A stretch of 64,000 nucleotides of DNA from CAVSRC01 sp963781775 (GTDB lineage: Bacteria; Pseudomonadota; Alphaproteobacteria; Rhizobiales; Kaistiaceae), in contig CAWAHE010000014.1 of the NCBI GenBank assembly GCA_963781775.1, positions 124,001 to 188,000 of the forward strand. The letters run 5' to 3'. The position numbers and the translations under genes are program-made. Under the pieces are notes generated by a model. It worked only from the letters and a program-made list of their open reading frames with translations. It did not search any database and was not told the DNA's origin. Each line of letters opens with the position of its first letter. Within the stretch, counting starts at the first letter, position 1. Shown piece by piece: positions 16,372 through 25,651 of the stretch.

Positions 16372-19155
16372 TCAGGCGCGTCGCTGAGCTTTCCCCGCGG
16401 CCAAAGGTGTCACCGCCACCACGGGGCGAGCCGCCTCCGCTTTGTGTCGATCTCCTTCGGCGAGCGCCGCGTGCGCCGCGGCGAGCCGGGCCACCGGTAC
16501 GCGGTAGGGCGAACAGCTGACGTAGTTGAGCCCGGCCTCGTGACAGAAGGCAATGCTCTTCGGGTCGCCGCCATGCTCGCCGCAAACTCCGATGTCGATG
16601 TCCGGCCGCTTGCCACGGCCGAGTTGAACCGCCGTCTTCATCAGCTTGCCGACGCCGTCTTCGTCGATGGTGGCGAACGGGTTCTCCGGCAGGATGCCGC
16701 GTCTCAAATAGTCGACCAGGAACCCGCGCTCGGCGTCGTCGCGCGAGATGCCATACGTGGTCTGCGTGAGGTCGTTGGTGCCGAAGGAGAAGAACTCGGC
16801 GATCTCGGCCAATTCGTCGGCGACCAGCGCCGCGCGCGGCACCTCGATCATGGTGCCGAACTGGTAGGGCACGGCGACCTTGGTCTCCTCGAAGACCGCC
16901 TTGGCCACCTGTTCGACGGCCTCCTTCTCGGCGATGAGTTCGTTGACGTGCGCCGTCAGCGGAATCATGATCTTGGGCGATACCTCGACGCCGTCCTTGA
17001 TGCAGGCGACGGCCGCCTCGAAGATGGCGCGCGCCTGCATGGCGGTGAGTTCCGGGATCAGCAACCCAAGCCGAACGCCGCGCGTGCCGAGCATCGGGTT
17101 GGCCTCACGCAAAGCCGTCACCCGCTCAAGGTAATCCTGCTTGTGGCGGATCTCGGCGAGTGCGTCGTTGACGTCGTTCATGTTCGAATAGTGTTGCAGC
17201 CGCATCTTGAGGTCGGCCAGGCCCTGGACGAGTTCGTCGTAGGCGGGCAGGAACTCGTGAAGCGGCGGGTCGAGCAGGCGAATGACGACCGGCGAATCGC
17301 CCATCGCCCTGAACAGACCCTCGAAGTCGGCCCGTTGCAGTGGCAATAGCTGCTCGATGTATTGGGCCCGCTCGGTGACGTTCTTGGCCATGATCATCGC
17401 CTGCACGACCGGCAGGCGGTCGACCTCGAAGAACATGTGCTCGGTGCGCACCAGGCCGAGACCCTCGGCGCCGTTGCGGCGAGCGCGTTCGGCATCCACC
17501 GGGTAGTCGGCATTGGCCCATACGCCGAGCCGGCGAAACTCATCCGCCCACTCGAGGACCTTCCCGAGGTTGGCGTTGGTGATGTCCGGGATCATGGTGG
17601 GCAGCGCACCGAGGTACACTTCACCAAGCGTTCCGTCCAACGAGATGAAATCTCCCTCCTTGATGATGTCGTCGCCGACCTTGATCAGGCGAGCGTTGAG
17701 ATCGATCTCCATCTCGGCCACCCCGACCACGGCAGGCTTGCCGAACTGGCGCGCGACCAGCGCCGCGTGGCTGGTTCTGCCGCCGCGACTGGTCAGAATG
17801 CCCTCGGCGGCCAGCATGCCGTGGACGTCATCCGGCTTGGTCTCGGGCCGCACCATGACGACGGGCTTGTGTTGTTCCTTCGCCCACAGGACAGCGGTAT
17901 CGGCGTCGAGGGCGACGACGCCGACAGCGGCGCCGGGCGAGACGTTGAGGCCGGTCGCGATCCGCCGCGCCGCCTTGCGGGCGGTCGGTTCGATCTGCGG
18001 GTGAAGGAAGAACTCCACTTGTTCCGGCTTGATCCGGCGTACCGCCTCTTCCTTGCTGATCAGGCCTTCCTCGACCATGTCGACGGCTATCCGCACCTCG
18101 GCCTGCGCCGTGCGTTTGCCGTCGCGGGTTTGCAGGATCCAGAGCTTGTCGTGTTCGATGGTGAACTCGATGTCCTGCATGTTGCGATAGTGCCTCTCCA
18201 GCCGCCGCGCGATCTCGACGAATTCGCGGTGGCGCTGGGGCATCGTGTTTTTCAGGTGGGTCAGGGGCTGGGTCTTGCGGATACCCGCAACCACGTCCTC
18301 ACCCTGGGCGTTGACCAGATAGTCGCCTTCCGGTTCCGACTCACCCGTCGAGGCATTGCGCGACATGGCAACGCCAGTGGCGCAGTCGTCTCCCATGTTG
18401 CCGAACACCATGGTCTGAATGTTGACCGCCGTGCCGAGGTCATGGGCAATGTGAGCCGCGTCGCGGTAGGCGAAAGCGCGCTTGCCGTTCCATGACTTGA
18501 AGACCGCCTCGGTGGCGAGGCGCAGTTGATCTATCGGGTCGTCCGGGAACTCGTGCCCGACGTAGCTCTTGACGATCTCGCGGAATTTCCGCGTGACCTC
18601 GCGCCAATCGTCGGCGGCAAGCTGCGCGTCGGTCTCGACCTCTGCCTTGCGGCGGCGAGCCGTGATGATCGCTTCGAATACCTCGTCCGGAACGCCGAGC
18701 ACCACGCTCCCGAACATCTGCACCAGACGCCGATAGGCATCGAAGACGAACCGGGCGTCGCTCTTCGCGACGAGCCCCTCGGCGACGACGTCGTTCAGAC
18801 CGAGGTTGAGGATCGTGTCCATCATTCCGGGCATTGAGAACTTCGCGCCCGAACGGCAGGAGACGAGGAGCGGACGCTTCGGGTCGCCGAACGCCTTGCC
18901 GGTCTCCTTTTCGATCTCAGCCAGCGCAGCGAGTTCCTGCTTCCAGAGATCGTCGGGGAGTTTCTCGCCGGCCGCGAGGTAGGCGTTGCAACCTTCCGTG
19001 GTGACCGTGAAGCCCGGCGGCACCGGCACGCCGAGGCGCGTCATGTCCGCGAGATTGGCGCCCTTGCCACCGAGGAGGGCCCGAACCTTATCCCAACTGC
19101 CGGCGTACGACTCTGCCTGATCGACTTCGCCGAAAAGATAGACCCACTTCTTCAT
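16372..19155 (-). CDS. ppdK: Pyruvate, phosphate dikinase
   Basis: This 927-residue cytosolic enzyme interconverts pyruvate, ATP and phosphate with phosphoenolpyruvate, AMP and pyrophosphate. The N-terminal ATP-grasp domain opens KKWVYLFGEVDQAE and contains LLGGKGANLADMTRLGVPVP. The central phosphohistidine domain has GGRTSHAALVARQFGKPAVV (His near 462). The C-terminal PEP/pyruvate barrel contains TEHMFFE, GTNDLTQTTYGISRDD and DIGVCGEHGGDP. The ATG at 19155 has a perfect GGAGG-type ribosome site; the longer in-frame reading lacks one. A FixK/FNR-type box lies 103 bases upstream, suggesting induction at low oxygen. A divergent Crp/Fnr-type regulator is next door. Confidence 0.95.
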   Translation of the reverse strand: MKKWVYLFGEVDQAESYAGSWDKVRALLGGKGANLADMTRLGVPVPPGFTVTTEGCNAYLAAGEKLPDDLWKQELAALAEIEKETGKAFGDPKRPLLVSCRSGAKFSMPGMMDTILNLGLNDVVAEGLVAKSDARFVFDAYRRLVQMFGSVVLGVPDEVFEAIITARRRKAEVETDAQLAADDWREVTRKFREIVKSYVGHEFPDDPIDQLRLATEAVFKSWNGKRAFAYRDAAHIAHDLGTAVNIQTMVFGNMGDDCATGVAMSRNASTGESEPEGDYLVNAQGEDVVAGIRKTQPLTHLKNTMPQRHREFVEIARRLERHYRNMQDIEFTIEHDKLWILQTRDGKRTAQAEVRIAVDMVEEGLISKEEAVRRIKPEQVEFFLHPQIEPTARKAARRIATGLNVSPGAAVGVVALDADTAVLWAKEQHKPVVMVRPETKPDDVHGMLAAEGILTSRGGRTSHAALVARQFGKPAVVGVAEMEIDLNARLIKVGDDIIKEGDFISLDGTLGEVYLGALPTMIPDITNANLGKVLEWADEFRRLGVWANADYPVDAERARRNGAEGLGLVRTEHMFFEVDRLPVVQAMIMAKNVTERAQYIEQLLPLQRADFEGLFRAMGDSPVVIRLLDPPLHEFLPAYDELVQGLADLKMRLQHYSNMNDVNDALAEIRHKQDYLERVTALREANPMLGTRGVRLGLLIPELTAMQARAIFEAAVACIKDGVEVSPKIMIPLTAHVNELIAEKEAVEQVAKAVFEETKVAVPYQFGTMIEVPRAALVADELAEIAEFFSFGTNDLTQTTYGISRDDAERGFLVDYLRRGILPENPFATIDEDGVGKLMKTAVQLGRGKRPDIDIGVCGEHGGDPKSIAFCHEAGLNYVSCSPYRVPVARLAAAHAALAEGDRHKAEAARPVVAVTPLAAGKAQRRA

Positions 19156-19257
19156 TCTTGACCTCCGACCGGCGATGCCCTCGACCGAAAGGGCTTCGGC
19201 CCTGGAAGCGCAAGCAGCCACGATAAGTCACCATAAACCGGGCATTCGGCCGATCCG

Positions 19258-19271
19258 TTGATACAGGTCAA
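19258..19271. promoter_or_regulatory. FixK/FNR-type box in the ppdK-regulator intergenic region
   Basis: The sequence TTGATACAGGTCAA matches the anaerobic consensus TTGAT-N4-GTCAA used by FixK and FNR-like regulators in alphaproteobacteria. It lies between the divergent ppdK gene and the Crp/Fnr-type regulator gene, at a suitable distance for either promoter. No strong -10 box stands out. Confidence 0.65.
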
Positions 19272-19377
19272 CGTCACCGAGGCAGCGCCAGAGGGCGACA
19301 CTTGATCGAGCGCCGTCGGCTTAAAGCGTTCAAATTGCAACAGACTCGTCTTCCCCAATCGGCGCATGGTGGTCGCC

Positions 19378-20136
19378 ATGACCAAGGATCAACGAGATGC
19401 CGCGCGGCACAATCGGTTGCTGGGCGCGCTGGAGCCTACCAGCCTCAAGCGGATCGCTCCTCATCTTGAACTGGTCAAGTTGAAGCTTGGCGTCGTCGTC
19501 TGCGAAGCGGGCGGGCTCCTCAGACACGCCTATTTCCCGGAGGGCGCGGTCCTCTCGCTGTTGACCGTTCTGGAGAACGGATCGGCCATTGAGACCGCGA
19601 ACATAGGACGCGAGGGCGCCTTCGGCCTGTTCGCGGCCATGTACAGCCGCGTCTCCTTTAATCGCTGTCTTGTGCAATTGGAGGGCGACATCGTTCGCTG
19701 TCCGATCGAAGTGTTGCAAGCGGAATTCAAGCGCAGCGAGCACGTGCGCGATCTTTTCGTCAGCTATTCGGAAACGCTGCTGTCACAGGTTCAGCAGACC
19801 GTCGCCTGCAACGCCTTGCACACGACAGAAGAAAGAATGTGCCGGTGGCTTCTCATGATGCACGATCGTGCAGAAGGAGAAGCACTGCCATACACCCATG
19901 AATTCCTGTCGCACATGCTGGGCGCCAATCGAAAATCAGTGACGCTGGCGGCACAGACGCTGCAGGCGGCCGGCCTTATCAGCTATCATCGGGGGAAGAT
20001 CAAAGTTCTCGATCGATCCGGCCTCGAAAAGGCATCGTGCGAGTGCTACGCCATCGTCAAGGAGCGCTTCGATGCCTTTCTGACGCCGCCCGCAACTGCG
20101 GTTCAGAGCGATACATCGGGACGACGCAAGCATTGA
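19378..20136 (+). CDS. Crp/Fnr-family transcriptional regulator
   Basis: This regulator of about 252 residues has an N-terminal cyclic-nucleotide-binding-like beta barrel (about 20-140, with YFPEGAVLSLLTVLENGSAI and ANIGREGAFG). A C-terminal winged helix (about 150-225) has HEFLSHMLGANRKSVTLAAQ as recognition helix. It lacks the N-terminal cysteine cluster of true FNR, so it does not sense oxygen by an iron-sulfur cluster in the FNR way; the ligand is unknown. An ATG four codons upstream (19366) is an alternative start; the inner ATG has GGTGGT at a better distance. It diverges from ppdK across a FixK-type box, so the two may be co-regulated. Confidence 0.85.
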   Translation: MTKDQRDAARHNRLLGALEPTSLKRIAPHLELVKLKLGVVVCEAGGLLRHAYFPEGAVLSLLTVLENGSAIETANIGREGAFGLFAAMYSRVSFNRCLVQLEGDIVRCPIEVLQAEFKRSEHVRDLFVSYSETLLSQVQQTVACNALHTTEERMCRWLLMMHDRAEGEALPYTHEFLSHMLGANRKSVTLAAQTLQAAGLISYHRGKIKVLDRSGLEKASCECYAIVKERFDAFLTPPATAVQSDTSGRRKH

Positions 20137-20226
20137 ACAGCGATTGCGGCACGGGCGCGCGTGAGCCGTTGGCCGCAGCCCGATTGCCATCCCCCCGATC
20201 TCGAGGACATGCTTTTCGGATCGTCT

Positions 20227-20475
20227 CTAGTTGAGGAGCGCCGTGGGCCGCCGTCGCGAAGGCTTCGTATCGGCCGGGTCAGCACGCTTCGTTGAACTCC
20301 CGGTCTGCGTATCGGCGCCCGACCCCTCTTCCGCCTGGTCCTGGAATGCCCTCGCCATCCGAACGAAACGGGCTTGCAAAGCAGGATCAGAAACGTCGCG
20401 CGCCAACTGCCTCAAGTCCGACGCCAGGCGCAGGCATTCCAATTCGTGTTTTCGCCGCCTTTCCGAGTCGGACAT
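20227..20475 (-). CDS. Small conserved alphaproteobacterial protein, function unknown
   Basis: This 82-residue soluble protein begins MSDSERRRKHELECLRLASD and continues with DVSDPALQARFVRMARAFQDQAE. That helical pattern is familiar from many small uncharacterised rhizobial proteins. The tail (about 52-82) is polar, rich in Thr, Lys and Arg, and probably disordered. The start at 20475 gives the family N-terminus; an earlier in-frame ATG adds an unrelated basic stretch. It stands alone, converging with the Crp/Fnr gene. I do not know its function. Confidence 0.6.
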   Translation of the reverse strand: MSDSERRRKHELECLRLASDLRQLARDVSDPALQARFVRMARAFQDQAEEGSGADTQTGSSTKRADPADTKPSRRRPTALLN

Positions 20476-20929
20476 CGCGCACCTCATGCGTAGCCGGTGC
20501 AAACGTGGCATGGCATGGCGCGTCCTGTCGGTGGTCTACACCACAAACCGGGAAGAAATCATTTGGCTCACGGGCGTACGCAAGCATCGGCCTTTGGGAT
20601 TGGGAATAGCGCCCTAAGCAGCCATCGCACCAACGCCACCGGTCCCCTCAAATCGCCCGACCGCTGAGCGGACATTGGTGGCACATCCGCGGGCGGCCGC
20701 CCACGGCGCTGGACGGGCGGCTCGCATAGCACTCGTGTGCCTCTGGAATACCGCTGGCTCATGATTGCCGTGTGCAGAAGTGAACACACAATCGATTCAT
20801 GCTTTGGGCATACCGTTAGGCGGGACGAGGCGTCGGGCGGCGACGAAATGAAGCGACCGCCCAACGCGGACCCGAAAGAAGCCTGCTTGGCGATCGTCGC
20901 AAGGCGCGCCCCGCACCGTTTGAGCGGCG
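20476..20929. other. 454-base stretch without a confident gene
   Basis: Short open frames occur on both strands, but none has a ribosome site, family likeness or coding-like composition. It contains a perfect 12-base palindrome GGGCGGCCGCCC at 20691-20702 and presumably the promoter of the diguanylate cyclase gene. I see no clear -35/-10 pair and no RNA gene. Confidence 0.5.
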
Positions 20930-22621
20930 ATGACCCTTGGAAAGTCCCATCTCGTATTTCTGAATCGGTCGGTCAGGGTCGGTGCATTCGTCGTTCTGTC
21001 GATAGGCGCCGCTGTGCTCGTGGGGTGGGCGGCAAACGTTGCCTTCCTCAAGACCCTGCTCCCCGGTCTTGCTTCGATGAAATTCAACACCGCCATCGGC
21101 TTCGTTGCCGCCGCCACGTCGCTCCTGTCATACCGGCCCGCGCCGTCGCGGCCCCCGTGGCGTCGTCGGGTTGCGCGCGCTCTTGCTATCTTTGTCGTGG
21201 TGCTGGGGGGACTCAACCTGCTTGAGGATACCTTCGGGCTGGACCTTGGTATCGACCAGCTCGTCGTGCACGATCCCGGAGCAGTGATAGGTCCGGGTCG
21301 TATGGCACCGGGCACCGCGCTAAATTTCATCTTCTTTGGCCTTAGCATGCTGGCCCTGAGGGCAAGTCGTCCGCAGATCGCCTCCGTGGCGAACTGGCTG
21401 GTGGGAGTGCCGTTCTTTCTCTCCACGCTCGCCATTCTCGGCTACGCCTATGGCGTCTCGTCCCTCTACAAGGTTGGCCCCTTCACCTCCATGGCCCTGC
21501 ATACGGCCCTGGCGTTCTTCGTTCTCTCCTTGTCGCTGTTGGCTGCAAACCCGAGCCACGGGATTGCCAGCCTCCTTGCCAGCGAAGGCGCCGGTGGCGC
21601 GGTCGCCCGCAGGCTTCTTCCGACCATCCCGCTGACCCTGTTCTTCGTGGGATGGTTGTGCCTGCTGGGGCTGGAGGCCGGTTTCTACGACACGCCGTTT
21701 GGTCTCGCATTGATGGTGCTTCTCAGCATCGCCGTATCAATGTTCTCGATCTCGGCAACCGCATCGGCCTTGCGCACAGTGGACATCCAGCGCAAACGCG
21801 CCGAGGACGATATCGTCCAACTGAATGTTGGACTGGAAAGAACGGTGGCGGTGCGCACCGCGGAACTCACCCAATCGTCCGCGAACCTTCGGGCGGCGAA
21901 TGTTGCACTTGAGACTCTATCACTGCATGACGCCCTGACAGGGCTTGCCAACCGGCGCTCCTTCGATGGCTACCTTGCCACGCAGATCGCGCTCGCGCGC
22001 CGGCATAAGCGGCCGCTCGCGTTGGTGCTCTGTGATGTCGATCGTTTCAAGGCATACAACGACCACAAGGGGCACCCGGCGGGCGATGCCGTCTTGAAGC
22101 AAATCAGCGACGTCCTGCGAGCGGTCTGCCGAAGACCGACCGACATGGCGGCACGGTATGGAGGAGAAGAGTTTTGTCTGGTTCTTCCCGACACCGATCG
22201 AGTCGGCGCGGATCTGATTGCCGAAGCGGCTCGCAGCGCGATCGAACGGCTCGGAATTGCCCACGGCCGCTCGCCGGCCAGTTCCTTTGTCACGATTAGC
22301 GGCGGAGTCGCGAACCTGCTCGACGGGGTTGAGACTGCGGCGGAGCTGATCGGAGCTGCCGACGAGATGCTGTATAAGGCGAAACGCCTCGGGCGCAATC
22401 GGATGCTATCCGATCACGCGCCGCGCAGCATTCAGGCAGCAACGGCCGGAGATGGCCGTCATCGTCATTGGGCGGAGGAGAGATGGGCAACGCAATTCTG
22501 TCGTCCGCATCCAGCGCCCTTCACCGTCTTCGAGCCCGCTCGGTGCCAGCAATTGGCCATTGCTCGCGGCTGCGGGTGCGGACATTGCGAGGTTCTGCGG
22601 GGCGCCGACAGGGGCTTGTGA
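20930..22621 (+). CDS. Membrane-bound diguanylate cyclase (GGDEF)
   Basis: This 563-residue protein makes cyclic di-GMP, controlling the switch between motile and attached life. Residues 1-290 hold about eight hydrophobic segments, forming an integral-membrane sensor of MASE type. A short coiled coil follows (VQLNVGLERTVAVRTAELTQ). The GGDEF domain lies at about 330-495, with DALTGLANRRSFD, the active motif GGEEF at 411-415 and the product-inhibition I-site RPTD just before it, so it should be active and feedback-controlled. The last 65 residues past the domain are low in similarity and rich in His, Arg and Cys, and may result from loss of an earlier stop. It converges with the dehydratase gene, 14 bases apart. 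Confidence 0.92.
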   Translation: MTLGKSHLVFLNRSVRVGAFVVLSIGAAVLVGWAANVAFLKTLLPGLASMKFNTAIGFVAAATSLLSYRPAPSRPPWRRRVARALAIFVVVLGGLNLLEDTFGLDLGIDQLVVHDPGAVIGPGRMAPGTALNFIFFGLSMLALRASRPQIASVANWLVGVPFFLSTLAILGYAYGVSSLYKVGPFTSMALHTALAFFVLSLSLLAANPSHGIASLLASEGAGGAVARRLLPTIPLTLFFVGWLCLLGLEAGFYDTPFGLALMVLLSIAVSMFSISATASALRTVDIQRKRAEDDIVQLNVGLERTVAVRTAELTQSSANLRAANVALETLSLHDALTGLANRRSFDGYLATQIALARRHKRPLALVLCDVDRFKAYNDHKGHPAGDAVLKQISDVLRAVCRRPTDMAARYGGEEFCLVLPDTDRVGADLIAEAARSAIERLGIAHGRSPASSFVTISGGVANLLDGVETAAELIGAADEMLYKAKRLGRNRMLSDHAPRSIQAATAGDGRHRHWAEERWATQFCRPHPAPFTVFEPARCQQLAIARGCGCGHCEVLRGADRGL

Positions 22622-22635
22622 CTTGCTGGAACTGC

Positions 22636-24336
22636 TCAGCGCGGCGGCACGAGGAAATCGAAGTCGGCGCCGTCGTCAGCCTGCATGACCCGCTCGTGGT
22701 AAAGCTTCGCGTAGCCGCGATCCGGACCTGCCGGTGCGGCGGCCAGGGCCTTCAACCGCGCTTCAAGAACCGCGTCATCGATGTCGATATCGATGCGGCG
22801 TTTGTCGACGTCGAGGCTGATCATGTCGCCGGTCTCGACCACGGCGAGCGGGCCGCCATCGGCCGCCTCCGGCGCGATGTGGAGGACGATCGTGCCATAG
22901 GCGGTGCCGCTCATGCGCGCGTCGGAAATGCGCACCATGTCGGTGACGCCCTGCTCCGCCAGCTTGCGCGGGATCGGCAGGTAGCCGGCCTCCGGCATGC
23001 CGGGCGCGCCCTTCGGCCCGGCGTTGCGCAGGACCAGCACGTCGTCCGGGCCGACATCGAGGTTGGGGTCGTCGATGCGCAGCGTCAGGTCCTCGACCGA
23101 ATCGAAGACGACGGCGCGGCCCTTGTGCTGGAGCAGTCTTGGCGTCGCCGCCGAATGCTTGATGACGGCGCCGCGCGGGGCAAGGTTGCCGCCGAGGATG
23201 GCGATGGCGCCATCCTTCTTCAGTGGTGCGGCGACGGTGCGGATGATCGTCTGGCCGGGCACATCGACGACGGCATCGACGACATCGCCGATCGTGCCGC
23301 CGCCGATGACGGGCGCGGAAAGCCGCAGTTCGCCCGCAACCTCCTTGAGGACGCGCGGCAGGCCGCCGGCATCGTGGAACTGCTGCATGTAGTGAGCGCC
23401 GGACGGCTTGAGATCGACAAGCACCGGCACGCGGCGGCCGATGGCATCGAGGGCGGCGAGATCGAGCTTGACGCCGAGGCGGCCGGCGATCGCGGCAAGG
23501 TGGACAACCGCGTTGGTGGAGCCGCCGATCGCCTGCAGCGCGACCATGGCGTTGTGAAGGGCGTCGCCGGTGAGGACATCGCGCACGGTCGGACCGTTGC
23601 CAGCGGCAAGGCGCGCGGCGTGGCGGCCGGTCTCTTCGGCAAGCCGCGCACGCTCGGCGCCGACGGCCGGTGCGGTGCCGCCCATCGGCAGGCAGAGGCC
23701 CATCGCTTCGACGATGCAGGCCATGGTGCTCGCCGTGCCCATCACGCCGCAGGTGCCGACCGAGGGGACCAGTTCGTCATTGATCTCGTCGATCTCGGCC
23801 TGGTCGATCTTGCCTGCGCGGAACATCGCCCATAGCCGCCGGCAATCGGTGCAGGCGCCGATGCGCTCGCCGCGATGATGGCCGACGGCCATCGGCCCGG
23901 TGGGCAACAGGATCGCCGGCACGTCGCCGCTCGCCGCCGCCATGAGCTGGGCCGGCAGCGTCTTGTCGCAGCCGCCGATGAGGATGACCGCGTCCATCGG
24001 CTGGGCGCGGATCATCTCCTCGGTCTCCATCGCCATCAGGTTGCGGAGATACATCGAGGTCGGCGCGGCGAAGCTCTCGTGGATGCTGATCGTCGGAAAG
24101 ACCATCGGCAGCGCGCCGGCCAGCAAGACGCCGCGCTTGGCGGCCTCGACCAGCGCCGGCACGTTGCCGTGGCAGGGATTGTAGTCGCTGTAGGTGTTGG
24201 CGATTCCAACGATCGGACGATCGAGGGCATCGTCCGAATAGCCTATCGCCTTGATGAAGGCCTTGCGCAGGAAGAGGGAAAAGGCCGGGTCGCCGTAGCT
24301 GGTCAGTCTTCTGCGAAGTCCGCGCGACACGGTCAT
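22636..24336 (-). CDS. IlvD/Edd-family sugar-acid dehydratase
   Basis: This 566-residue iron-sulfur dehydratase belongs to the family of dihydroxy-acid and phosphogluconate dehydratases. Cluster cysteines are at 55 (NPCHGNVP), 123 (GGCDKTLP) and 196 (GTCGVMG). The C-terminal KGAPGMPE and DARMSGTAYGTIVLHIAPEA resemble the aldonate branch (such as L-arabinonate or fuconate dehydratase) rather than valine biosynthesis. It probably removes water from a sugar acid to give a 2-keto-3-deoxy acid. The ATG at 24336 has a GGGAG ribosome site. Its neighbours are an RraA-like protein, enolase-superfamily dehydratases and a GntR regulator, which supports catabolism. The exact substrate is not deducible. 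Confidence 0.85.
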   Translation of the reverse strand: MTVSRGLRRRLTSYGDPAFSLFLRKAFIKAIGYSDDALDRPIVGIANTYSDYNPCHGNVPALVEAAKRGVLLAGALPMVFPTISIHESFAAPTSMYLRNLMAMETEEMIRAQPMDAVILIGGCDKTLPAQLMAAASGDVPAILLPTGPMAVGHHRGERIGACTDCRRLWAMFRAGKIDQAEIDEINDELVPSVGTCGVMGTASTMACIVEAMGLCLPMGGTAPAVGAERARLAEETGRHAARLAAGNGPTVRDVLTGDALHNAMVALQAIGGSTNAVVHLAAIAGRLGVKLDLAALDAIGRRVPVLVDLKPSGAHYMQQFHDAGGLPRVLKEVAGELRLSAPVIGGGTIGDVVDAVVDVPGQTIIRTVAAPLKKDGAIAILGGNLAPRGAVIKHSAATPRLLQHKGRAVVFDSVEDLTLRIDDPNLDVGPDDVLVLRNAGPKGAPGMPEAGYLPIPRKLAEQGVTDMVRISDARMSGTAYGTIVLHIAPEAADGGPLAVVETGDMISLDVDKRRIDIDIDDAVLEARLKALAAAPAGPDRGYAKLYHERVMQADDGADFDFLVPPR

Positions 24337-24413
24337 TCTGTCTCCCGGGGATGGCTGCGAGGGGCGCGAACCTAGCGGATCGTTCCACCCGGCGCCATCC
24401 GCGCCACCGGCGC

Positions 24414-24684
24414 CTAGCGTCCAGGCCAGCTGCGCACCTCGATCGCCGTCGCGATCTGGTAGAGCGCGGCGGAGAGCAGCACCGACACCAGCGCCACGCT
24501 CCAGATCATGCCGTGGTCGAGATAGCCGCGCGACTGGTTGAGGAGGATGCCGAGGCCGCGCCCGGTGGCCAGCCATTCCGATCATGACGCCGAGAAGCGC
24601 GCGTGGCAGCGCCAACCGGGCCGAGGCGAAAAGCCAGGGCAGGCTCGCCGGCAGCGCCACCAGCCGCATTTCCCTGATGCCGCC
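24414..24684 (-). pseudogene. Remnant of an SsuC/TauC-type ABC transporter permease
   Basis: Two frames together spell the C-terminal part of a nitrate/sulfonate/taurine-type permease: GGIREMRLVALPASLPWLFA up to GVMI, then EWLATGRGLGILLNQSRGYL and WSVALVSVLLSAALYQIATA to a stop at 24414. The frames are joined at 24579, where one surplus base (or loss of two) breaks the usual GVMIAEWLATG. Upstream a stop in the same frame and loss of similarity show that the 5' part is gone. No other subunit of this transporter is present. The flanking sequence to 24836 shows no other gene. Confidence 0.75.
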
Positions 24685-24836
24685 GGCGCGACCTGATCAC
24701 CGATCTTCGCGACGAACTCGATCCCAAGATCAGCGAGCGCGGCGTCGCCGCACATCGGCTGAGCGGCCCCGCAGAGCCGCCTCGCCGTCGCAATCCCGGC
24801 TGGCGCACGCCCCCGGCGCGCGCCGTCCGTTCTCGC

Positions 24837-25601
24837 CTATTTCGCCTTCTTTTTCGGCTTCTGCTTCTTCTTCTGCGCCTTGACCCAGGCTTCGTATTCG
24901 GGCCGGGCGTCGGCGTGCAGCGGGTAGTAACGGCGGAGATCGCCGCCCTGGAAGAGCCGCTCGCGCGAGAAGACTTCCCATTCGTGATGCTCGGAGGCGT
25001 GCGCGATCATCTCCTCGGCCATGGCGACCGGGACCACGACCGAACCGTCATCGTCGGCGACGATGATATCGCCGGGCATGACCGTTACGCCGGCGCAGGC
25101 GATCGGCGTGTTGACCGCGAAAGGCATCAGATCGGTCTGGGTGTGGAAGTTCGGCGTGAAGCCGCGGACCCAGATGCCGAGATCGAGCCGCTTGATGTTG
25201 GGGTAGTCGCGCAGACAGCCGTCGACGACCACGCCGGCGCCGCCCTTGCCCTTGAAATAGGTGAGCATCATGTCGCCGAAAACGCCGCTGGTCATGTCGC
25301 CGCGCGCGTCGACCACGACGATGTCGCCGGGCTGCGTGTGATAGAGGACATGGCGGTGAAGCTGCTTCTCCGGATCGGTGTACTCGTCCTCGCCATAGAG
25401 GTCCTCGCGCTTCGGCATGAACTGAAGCGTCAACGCCGGACCGGCAATGACCTTGCCCGGGCTGCGCGACACCGGGCCGACCATAAACGCGTTGCGCACG
25501 CCCATTCTGGCGAGCGTGCTGCTGGCATTTGCCGAACCGATTTCGCGGATTGCATCCACCCATTTCTTGGGCGGGCGCTTGATGTCATTGGTCTTGATCA
25601 C
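24837..25601 (-). CDS. RraA-like protein (HMG/CHA aldolase fold)
   Basis: This 254-residue protein of the RraA/4-hydroxy-4-methyl-2-oxoglutarate aldolase superfamily has the phosphate- and metal-site pattern PGDIVVVDARGD, then GAGVVVDGCLRDYPNIKRLD (residues about 90-145), and GDIIVADDDGSVVVP. Members in sugar-acid clusters probably act as aldolases or decarboxylases on keto acids; RNase E inhibition is known only for the E. coli type. The C-terminal KKKQKPKKKAK tail is strongly basic. It lies between the IlvD-type dehydratase and an enolase-superfamily enzyme on the same strand, so it probably works on one of their products. Exact reaction unknown. Confidence 0.75.
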   Translation of the reverse strand: MIKTNDIKRPPKKWVDAIREIGSANASSTLARMGVRNAFMVGPVSRSPGKVIAGPALTLQFMPKREDLYGEDEYTDPEKQLHRHVLYHTQPGDIVVVDARGDMTSGVFGDMMLTYFKGKGGAGVVVDGCLRDYPNIKRLDLGIWVRGFTPNFHTQTDLMPFAVNTPIACAGVTVMPGDIIVADDDGSVVVPVAMAEEMIAHASEHHEWEVFSRERLFQGGDLRRYYPLHADARPEYEAWVKAQKKKQKPKKKAK

Positions 25602-25651
25602 CTTGGCTTATCCCTGCGTGATGTTCGTTTTCGGGGTGAGTTTTGCCGGGC

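Noticed and set aside
20691..20702. The palindrome GGGCGGCCGCCC as an operator
   Set aside because: A GC-only palindrome is likely by chance in such GC-rich DNA and is not near a recognisable promoter.
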